Below are positions 57,657 to 64,000 of a stretch of DNA of 64,000 nt, piece by piece. Both the position numbers and the translations under genes were made by a program. A model generated the notes under the pieces. The model did no database searches. It was not told where the DNA came from and was given only the letters and a program-made list of their open reading frames with translations. Numbering within the stretch: position 1 is the stretch's first letter; each line of letters opens with the position of its first letter. The stretch spans positions 214,023 to 278,022 of the forward strand of contig CANNZV010000842.1 of the NCBI GenBank assembly GCA_947561585.1, in the 5' to 3' direction. Source of the DNA: Caprella mutica. Lineage: Eukaryota > Arthropoda > Malacostraca > Amphipoda > Caprellidae.

Positions 57657-58597
57657 TGTTAGAATTTAGATGAACCTATTAGGTTTCAAAGGATAATGAC
57701 ATAAATTTTAAAACAAGAAGCGCAGATCTTTATTTGTAGTTATTCTGAAATATACAAATTAAGTTAGAAATGAAGCTTGGCAATCCTAAATAGCATTTGT
57801 TTTTATCACCATCAAATTCATGCGATTGACTAGAGTTAGTACCTTACAAAATGTAGCACAACATTAGCATGGGATGCCGGTTAAGGTAACAGGAGATTTC
57901 AGGAAAGGAATTTAGGAGAGTTTCGGATTGTATACCGTAGGTAATTTCCGTTCGGGTTTATGCACACTGCACAGGGGTTTTATTCTAAAGAATATGAAAG
58001 TAAATAGTTAGTGTTACCACCACCAGATAGCTCTATATAAATTCAATATAGCAATTATTATAACAAAGTATACTACCTTGAAATTTTTACCATTAAGGAT
58101 TTTAAAGCTTATTTCAAGAGTCAAAACAAATTTATATTGAATTGACTAACAGTTTTAAGTTTTATAGAGTAGGGAACTCTAATTATTGAGAAGAATGAAA
58201 TGGAGCAAAGCTCACGAAATAACGGCGTACTACTGTACTATTAAGAGAAATGTTCGAACATGAAAAGGATAGGAATTAAGCTTTCAATATTTCCGAACAT
58301 TAACGATGTACAATTTATATGTACAACGTGTAAGTTAGTTAATCAAATTAGACAAGACACAACTTCAAACGAATTAAACAGTTCGAGAGTTGGGTAGATA
58401 CTGATTTTGTAGCACGCTGTGCACATCTTATATAAGGTTAAATTTGGTAAAGAGAGCCATCTAGTGGTGATATAACACGTAATGAATATTATAATATTAT
58501 ACAATTGTATAAATAAATGAATAGTTCTCATTAAATAATGAAAACAATTTATGCCTAATTAATATAATACAAATGGTAAGGAGCTCTTTTTTATACA
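57657..58597 (-). repeat. 3' LTR of BEL-2
   Basis: On the minus strand the LTR begins TGTATAAAAAAGAGC at 58597, directly after a purine tract GTGGTGGGGAG (58598-58608), and ends TCTAACA at 57657. That gives 941 bp. The TATAAAAA near its start is a possible promoter element. The boundary is inferred from TG...CA ends and the jump to array sequence, since the second LTR is not in the window. Confidence 0.75.
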
Positions 58598-58624
58598 CTC
58601 CCCACCACACAAAAAAAGTAATTC

Positions 58625-60244
58625 CTAATTGCTTTTCTTCTTCGCGGCCAGTCGCTTAGAAGTTCTTCGACGGTCCTTCTCAGGTACAGCTGATCCCGTC
58701 GAAAGTTTTAGTGCGCTCTCCACAGATATCTCCAGAGGGTGCAGGAGATTGATGGAATAGACACCATCCGTACCGTCAGCTTTCTTCAAAGTTACGGACC
58801 GCACTTTTCCGTCTCCAGAAGGACTCAAGGCTACGACTCGACCCAGCTGCCAATGTGACCGTGGCTTGATGCTTGAAGAGATAAGGACTACATCATCCAT
58901 TTTAATGACGTTTTCCCAATCCTTTTGGTACAAGTCCCGCGAAGATTCTCTTAATGACGGGAGATATTCGTCATACCACATGTCCTTGAAGCGGCCGAAC
59001 ATCTCTTCTCGTAGCTCTAGCGCCTTGACAAGGTCCTTTCGGTTAGGTACAGACAGCTCCGTCCCACCCGTATGCCCGAACAAGACGGATCTATCAGAAT
59101 CTGATTTGATGAAACAATTAGGGGTTAAAACACTGAGATCGGTAGAGTCTAAATAAGTAAGAGGCCTAGAATTAATAGAATTAATAATATCTGATAGTAC
59201 AGTTAACAAATTGAAATATTCATGATGCTTGCGACCTAAAGTTTTATACAAGCATGATTTAATGGTGCGAATCATACGCTCCCAAGCGCTACCTACCCAT
59301 GCCGAGTATAAAGGAATTCGGACATGCTTAATGGAATTTTTAATCAAGTATGAAGAAAAATCGTTATCAATATGACTATTGGAAAGCATACCCATAGCCT
59401 GTAGGAAGGTAGAAGCATTATCGCTATATATGGAATTTGGTATACCATACATATTACAGAATCTAGTAAATGCAAGAGGAAAGTCTTTACAGGTCATTGA
59501 AGGTAACAGTTCTATGTGTATGGCTCTAATATTTAAACACGTGAAAACAAGTAGGTACATTTTTGTTAATTTATCGCCTAATTTAACATAAACATGACCA
59601 GTGAAGTCGATGCCTGTATGATTGAATGGTCTGTGAAAATTTACTTTATCTTTGTTGAAATCTGTTAATTTAGGGTATTTGAAAGCAAATTTATTTATCT
59701 TCTTACAAACTATGCATTTAGAAAGGTAATTTTTAACTAGATTACGGATTTGAGGAATCCAATAACCCATTTTACGAACTTTATTAATAGTTGATGGTAC
59801 ACCTAAATGTTTACAATCTTCATGAGCATAAAGAATAATTAATTTAGTGAACATACTATGTTTAGGTAATAACACAGGATTGCATCTATCATAAGACATT
59901 TCTAGACAACGATCATAACGACCCTTAGACCTGATAATATCATTACAATCTAAATACAAATTCAAATTAGTTACACGATTGGGGATCTGACTATCGCAAG
60001 GAGATTTAAGAAATTTTAGATCAGATTCAAAATGATTTGCTTGCTCGTATTTGATCCAGTAGACTTTAGCTTTCTCATGGCAATCCTCAATGCTAGAGGC
60101 TTGCTTACGCAATTTACAAATGAAACGATAAATTAGAGAAGTTACTCGCAAGAGTTTGTTTACATCAGAATACTTATCTAATGGCAAGACGGGTTCCGGC
60201 GAAGAGACCACCGCAGTCCTAGTCAAAATTCTGCTAATCTGTGA
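58625..60244 (-). CDS. BEL-2 integrase region, in frame after a TAG codon
   Basis: This is the C-terminal third of a BEL/Pao polyprotein, which would insert the cDNA into the genome. It has no own ATG near its beginning and continues the upstream frame after one TAG at 60245-60247. Counting from 60226, a zinc-binding region spans about 133-175 (HEDCKHLG, CIVCKK), the catalytic D, D, E lie in GIDFTG at about 204, YSDNAS at about 267 and SAWERMI at about 313, and a DUF5641-type end with SHWQLGRV closes it. All key residues are intact. The last codons are Lys/Arg-rich. Whether the product is made depends on readthrough of the TAG or on this copy being dead. Confidence 0.85.
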   Translation of the reverse strand, partial: SQISRILTRTAVVSSPEPVLPLDKYSDVNKLLRVTSLIYRFICKLRKQASSIEDCHEKAKVYWIKYEQANHFESDLKFLKSPCDSQIPNRVTNLNLYLDCNDIIRSKGRYDRCLEMSYDRCNPVLLPKHSMFTKLIILYAHEDCKHLGVPSTINKVRKMGYWIPQIRNLVKNYLSKCIVCKKINKFAFKYPKLTDFNKDKVNFHRPFNHTGIDFTGHVYVKLGDKLTKMYLLVFTCLNIRAIHIELLPSMTCKDFPLAFTRFCNMYGIPNSIYSDNASTFLQAMGMLSNSHIDNDFSSYLIKNSIKHVRIPLYSAWVGSAWERMIRTIKSCLYKTLGRKHHEYFNLLTVLSDIINSINSRPLTYLDSTDLSVLTPNCFIKSDSDRSVLFGHTGGTELSVPNRKDLVKALELREEMFGRFKDMWYDEYLPSLRESSRDLYQKDWENVIKMDDVVLISSSIKPRSHWQLGRVVALSPSGDGKVRSVTLKKADGTDGVYSINLLHPLEISVESALKLSTGSAVPEKDRRRTSKRLAAKKKSN

Positions 60245-63200
60245 CTAACATCCCAGCGAGTCATCAGGCCACGAAGTGTCAGATTGACGGAGCAGAAACG
60301 CGGGACCGCTCTGCCAGAACTTCATCTTTGTCCGGAACTCTCGTACAGACATTCCACGTGTCAACAAATCTGCGGGATTTTCTGCTGTGGGGACATACTT
60401 AAATTTACATTGTAAATTAAATTTATCGAAATATTCGTCCCTAAAGGAAGTTATATCCTTTACTCTATTCTTCGCAAAAATGTTCTTTGACTTCACATTC
60501 TTTGTGAGGATCCAGGAGAGAACAATTTGTGCGTCGATACATATGGTTACATTTTTAACTTTACTTTGCATAGAATTTAAAATAGTTGGCAAACATTTCA
60601 TGGCCAAAAATACAGACAATAACTCTAATGTGGGAATAGATTTACTTTTTGTTGGAGCATTTTTAGCTTTGGCAAATAACAAACTAGATTTAGTGACGCC
60701 ATCGATTTCACCTTTACAATAACATGAAAAACCATATACAGATTTAGAGGAATCACAAAAAATAAACAGTTCACAATCACCATCGTAAACCTGCCTATCA
60801 AAGGAAATATCATGCAACCGAGAAAAATCAGACTGGATAGAATTCCATCGTTTACTGTAGTCTTTGTTCACAGGTTCGTCCCAGTCCAATTTGTCCTTCC
60901 AAAGGTCCTGCAGCAAAATTTTGCCTCTAACAAGGACGGGCAAAACTAGTCCAAGTGGATCGAAAATCTGCGCAATACCTGAGAGAACCGAACGCTTAGT
61001 AACAATAGAATTAGAAGCTTGGTCATAAGGAGGGAGAGACAGACTATCAGAAGCAACATGAAATCTATATCCTAATACTTTCTCGTATTCTGATGAATGA
61101 GAAACAGAATCACCATTAATATCAAATAACTTCTTCAAAGGTGCACAATTTGTAGCCCAAGAGCGTAAGTTAAATCCGCCCTCGTGCATTCTCTTAGAAG
61201 TTTCATGATAAAGTTCAGTTAAAGAACTAATATCATTTCCAGTGAAGAAGAGATTGTCTACATACAAATTATTATTCAAAATATGCGAGCACTCATCAGG
61301 CTCGTATTTAGCTACGTGATGTTTAATGACATGTAGTAAAATGAAGGGCGAGCTTGCGTACCCAAATACAATTGTTTTGTAACGATAAGCAATAAGTTCA
61401 CCTGCTTCATTCCTCCACAAAATACAAAGTTTATTCCTATCAAAATCCTCCTTCAATTTAATCATCAAGAAAGCTTGTTTTATATCCGAAATGACTAGGT
61501 ATTTATTATTTCGAATTTTAATCAGAAGCTCTAACAAATTTGAAAGCAAATCCACACCAGGGTATGCGGACTCATTTAAGGAAGGAGAATCCTTTACTTT
61601 CAAACTACAATTTAATACAATACGAAGCTTAGTAGTTACATTATCATCGTTTTTAATTACATGTCTATGAGGTATCCATACCTTTTGATCAACATCGCTC
61701 AAAGGAATTTGTTCGATGATGTCATCATCGAGTTGCTGCTTTAATACAGCGTTGTATTTATCATACAATTTATTTTCGTTCAAGTTAACTAATACTCTAT
61801 CGAGTACGGATTTAGCAATGTGAAAATTAGATTTAACATCTGAAATTTTGTCAGTCCAAGGTAGGGAAACCTCATAGTTACCATTATTAAATTCAATTTT
61901 ACTATCAAATTTATCAATGTGATACTGATCATACTCAGTAACAGTTTCTCTAATGCCTAAGGAATTTAAATTAAACATATCGTCTAATTTGCTATCAACT
62001 AAACTATCATTAATTACAGATCCAATTGGATCGAACTTAGTTGACACAGGGTTAATTAAAAAGTTAACAAGAGAACTACTTACAGTCTGCGGAGATTTGT
62101 CAGACCGTTTCACTTTGTACTTAGCATTCAATTGATTTTGATTTAGAAAACTGTCAACATTACCTATCGGTACTAAACCAGATGAAAATTCTAAAGCTTG
62201 ACCCTTCAAACAAGGCACTAGTTTGTAACCACTAAGCAATTGAATTGCATCAATGCCTAGCAAACCTTCGAGTTTAACCTCGTCAGAATTGAATTGTTCA
62301 GCTAGTTTTAATTGTTTAGAGACATTACTATGAGCTAACTTTAAGCCATCGACAGAATATGAAAGCTCTACATCTTTACTGATTAGGAAAGGAAAAACAC
62401 TATCTTTATTACGGTCACCAAAATCAACATTAAGGTACGTTTCACCAAAGGTTTTAAAGTCAGAGTCTAAGAAAGTATTTATAAGTAACTTAGTCTCATT
62501 TTTGCAATGGAAATTTAACCTACTAAGTACTTTATCAGAGACGTAAGAACGCTGACTACCTGTGTCTACTAAGCAACGCACCCTAGTTTTGAATTGACCT
62601 GACCCTACAGTAACACAAAGAGTAGGTAAAATGAAAGTTTTACCAGAGTCAGATGAAGCATTTAAACAAAAGTTAGTGTTTACTTTACTCACATTGTTTG
62701 GACACAATGCTGAAATATGATTAAAGGACTTACAATTAGAACAAGAAAAATCAAGGGAATTTTTACAATTATGGGAATTATGTTTAGAGCTCGTGCATTT
62801 TGAACAAATATTCAATTCATCGCATCTAGCTCTTCTATCGTGAAATTTAGAATACTTACTGCATCTAGACATACAATGACCGCTAGCATTACAAAACTTA
62901 CAAAAGAAGTTTTTTGGTTTACCATCAAAATTGTTAGGGTTAGAATTTCTAGGCAATTCAGAATTTAAATTAGTAGCTCTAATAACGTGTTTGAAATTTG
63001 AATGAGATGGGTTATCATTGAATTTTACATTTCTAGAGGAACCTAAATCTAAATTGAGAGTAGTGATAATACCCGAGTAGTTGTCAAAAATATTTTGCAT
63101 TGTAGGGAAATTATTATCTAATTTCCTAACTAATTCCTGCTTGAAAACATTAGGTAATTTATTGAAAATGATATGGCTAATCAAAGTGTTTGCACTATGT

Positions 63201-63952
63201 TCCTCAAGTAGGTTAATATCATAGTTTTTCAAATCACTAATTATGCACCTAACTTCGTTTATAAACAGCTTAGTTTCAAGAAGACTAGGATCAGATTTAG
63301 GTTTCAATTTTAACAATTTAGCATAGAGATCATTGATTATAGCGTTAGGGTTCAGAAATTCGCCATTTAGTAATTCAAGAGCTACTGTATAATTATCATT
63401 TGATAATTGAAGATGCTGAACTAATTTAAGGGCATAGCCACTCAAGTAAGATCTCAAATAAGTGAATTTAGAAATATTAGACAAACGACGTTGATCAATT
63501 ACATTCCTAAACTGAGTAATGAAAGCATGGTAATCTAAATGAGTGGAGCCTTCACCTGAAAAACTAGTACATTTGAGTTCAGGCAATTTTAACTCACTAA
63601 CTGGAAGTTTGGCGCTTTGCTCCTCATCTCCATCTTTACCAGCTAGTCTATTCAGTCTGGCTTGAACAGAAAGAGTATATTTGGATTGATTCTCCAACTC
63701 TTTTTCTGTGTCATCTGAAAACAAGTCGCTATATCCTGTGGACTCTAATATTAGTGAGGTAATTTGATCGTCGTACTCCTTGATTTCATCTAGGTAACCT
63801 TTAATAATATTTTTAAAGGTGGAATAATCCATATCAGGATCATAATTATTGAAAGAAATAATAATACGGCGTTTAAGCACAGCACGCTTAGTTACAAGTT
63901 TAGATTTAGTATTTACATACTTAGTTTGGGTCTCTAACTCTGAGCCAGACAT
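60245..63952 (-). CDS. BEL-2 Gag-protease-reverse transcriptase-RNase H
   Basis: This frame of 1235 residues starts MSGSELETQTK. A Gag region has a DUF1759-like part at about 110-330. Three Cys/His knuckles follow at about 350-418 (CKFCNASGHCMSRC, CSKCTSSKHNSHNC, CSNCKSFNHISALC). An aspartic protease has CLVDTGSQRSYV at about 458. Reverse transcriptase starts at about 775 (RIVLNCSLK) and has YVDN at about 897 in place of YVDD, a variant also known in Pao-type elements. RNase H has FCDSSKSVYGF at about 1066, ICIDAQ and ENPADLLTRG near the end. The frame stops at TAG in the linker between RNase H and integrase, where BEL/Pao polyproteins normally read on. Confidence 0.9.
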   Translation of the reverse strand: MSGSELETQTKYVNTKSKLVTKRAVLKRRIIISFNNYDPDMDYSTFKNIIKGYLDEIKEYDDQITSLILESTGYSDLFSDDTEKELENQSKYTLSVQARLNRLAGKDGDEEQSAKLPVSELKLPELKCTSFSGEGSTHLDYHAFITQFRNVIDQRRLSNISKFTYLRSYLSGYALKLVQHLQLSNDNYTVALELLNGEFLNPNAIINDLYAKLLKLKPKSDPSLLETKLFINEVRCIISDLKNYDINLLEEHSANTLISHIIFNKLPNVFKQELVRKLDNNFPTMQNIFDNYSGIITTLNLDLGSSRNVKFNDNPSHSNFKHVIRATNLNSELPRNSNPNNFDGKPKNFFCKFCNASGHCMSRCSKYSKFHDRRARCDELNICSKCTSSKHNSHNCKNSLDFSCSNCKSFNHISALCPNNVSKVNTNFCLNASSDSGKTFILPTLCVTVGSGQFKTRVRCLVDTGSQRSYVSDKVLSRLNFHCKNETKLLINTFLDSDFKTFGETYLNVDFGDRNKDSVFPFLISKDVELSYSVDGLKLAHSNVSKQLKLAEQFNSDEVKLEGLLGIDAIQLLSGYKLVPCLKGQALEFSSGLVPIGNVDSFLNQNQLNAKYKVKRSDKSPQTVSSSLVNFLINPVSTKFDPIGSVINDSLVDSKLDDMFNLNSLGIRETVTEYDQYHIDKFDSKIEFNNGNYEVSLPWTDKISDVKSNFHIAKSVLDRVLVNLNENKLYDKYNAVLKQQLDDDIIEQIPLSDVDQKVWIPHRHVIKNDDNVTTKLRIVLNCSLKVKDSPSLNESAYPGVDLLSNLLELLIKIRNNKYLVISDIKQAFLMIKLKEDFDRNKLCILWRNEAGELIAYRYKTIVFGYASSPFILLHVIKHHVAKYEPDECSHILNNNLYVDNLFFTGNDISSLTELYHETSKRMHEGGFNLRSWATNCAPLKKLFDINGDSVSHSSEYEKVLGYRFHVASDSLSLPPYDQASNSIVTKRSVLSGIAQIFDPLGLVLPVLVRGKILLQDLWKDKLDWDEPVNKDYSKRWNSIQSDFSRLHDISFDRQVYDGDCELFIFCDSSKSVYGFSCYCKGEIDGVTKSSLLFAKAKNAPTKSKSIPTLELLSVFLAMKCLPTILNSMQSKVKNVTICIDAQIVLSWILTKNVKSKNIFAKNRVKDITSFRDEYFDKFNLQCKFKYVPTAENPADLLTRGMSVREFRTKMKFWQSGPAFLLRQSDTSWPDDSLGC

Positions 63953-64000
63953 TGTTGCAAGAATTTGATGGTGGTAAAATTAATAAGAAAATTTCAAGAA

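Larger units (their letters stand above)
57657..64000 (-). mobile_element. BEL/Pao LTR retrotransposon (BEL-2), 3' part, inserted in the array
   Basis: A minus-strand retroelement of at least 6.3 kb comprises a Gag-Pol frame, an integrase frame and one LTR. The LTR edge abuts the last array unit at 57656 without spacer DNA. The 5' LTR and the other flank lie beyond the window. If the insertion made a 5-bp duplication it should be TTATG (57652-57656), which would also be found on the far side. It is a different lineage from BEL-1: little sequence in common, YVDN instead of YVDD, and a classical DTGS protease motif. Confidence 0.9.

Noticed and set aside
58343..58531. A 62-codon minus-strand open frame in the BEL-2 LTR
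   Set aside because: It lies inside the LTR, where BEL/Pao elements normally encode no protein, and its sequence has no known motif.

Overview
The window looks like arthropod, most likely insect, nuclear DNA. It is AT-rich and intron-containing, and it carries one conserved single-copy gene, an ortholog of the Drosophila hnRNP squid (sqd). The rest is mostly transposable elements of kinds common in insects (BEL/Pao LTR retrotransposons, pogo-like and mariner-like DNA transposons, hAT-like elements, foldback/MITE elements) plus one very large tandem array. I cannot name the species. There is no bacterial or viral operon structure, no CRISPR array and no rRNA gene.

Layout. 1-3.3 kb: two short terminal-inverted-repeat elements and a 1.45-kb near-palindromic foldback element. 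3.37-8.18 kb: two related hAT-like elements inserted side by side. The first contains a frameshifted mariner-like transposase and a small MITE. The second contains a 21-bp tandem repeat and a foldback mariner relic. 8.99-14.31 kb, minus strand: the complete seven-exon sqd coding region (325 codons, all GT-AG introns, phases consistent). 15.03-26.10 kb: a pogo-like DNA transposon whose transposase is split by a complete, apparently young BEL/Pao retrotransposon (identical-looking 617-bp LTRs, 5-bp target duplication, intact 2169-codon polyprotein). 26.2-33.1 kb: a graveyard of foldback, hAT, TTAA-type and pogo fragments with short minisatellites. 33.6-57.66 kb: a 24-kb composite minisatellite made of 18-bp and 20-bp variants of one unit, with kilobase-scale higher-order blocks. 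57.66-64.0 kb, minus strand: the 3' part of a second, different BEL/Pao retrotransposon, apparently inserted into the array, with its polyprotein frame interrupted by one TAG codon.

How the parts work together. Only sqd is a host gene with a recognisable cellular role (nuclear and cytoplasmic mRNA binding, splicing and localisation). The transposon genes serve their own mobility, and the nesting gives a relative order of events: the pogo-like element inserted before BEL-1, and the array existed before BEL-2. The array makes long open frames on the plus strand only because its 18-bp units keep phase and its commonest variants lack stop codons; I do not regard these as genes. The main open questions are the higher-order organisation of the array, the exact 2,093-bp internal duplication, and the TAG codon in the second BEL element.
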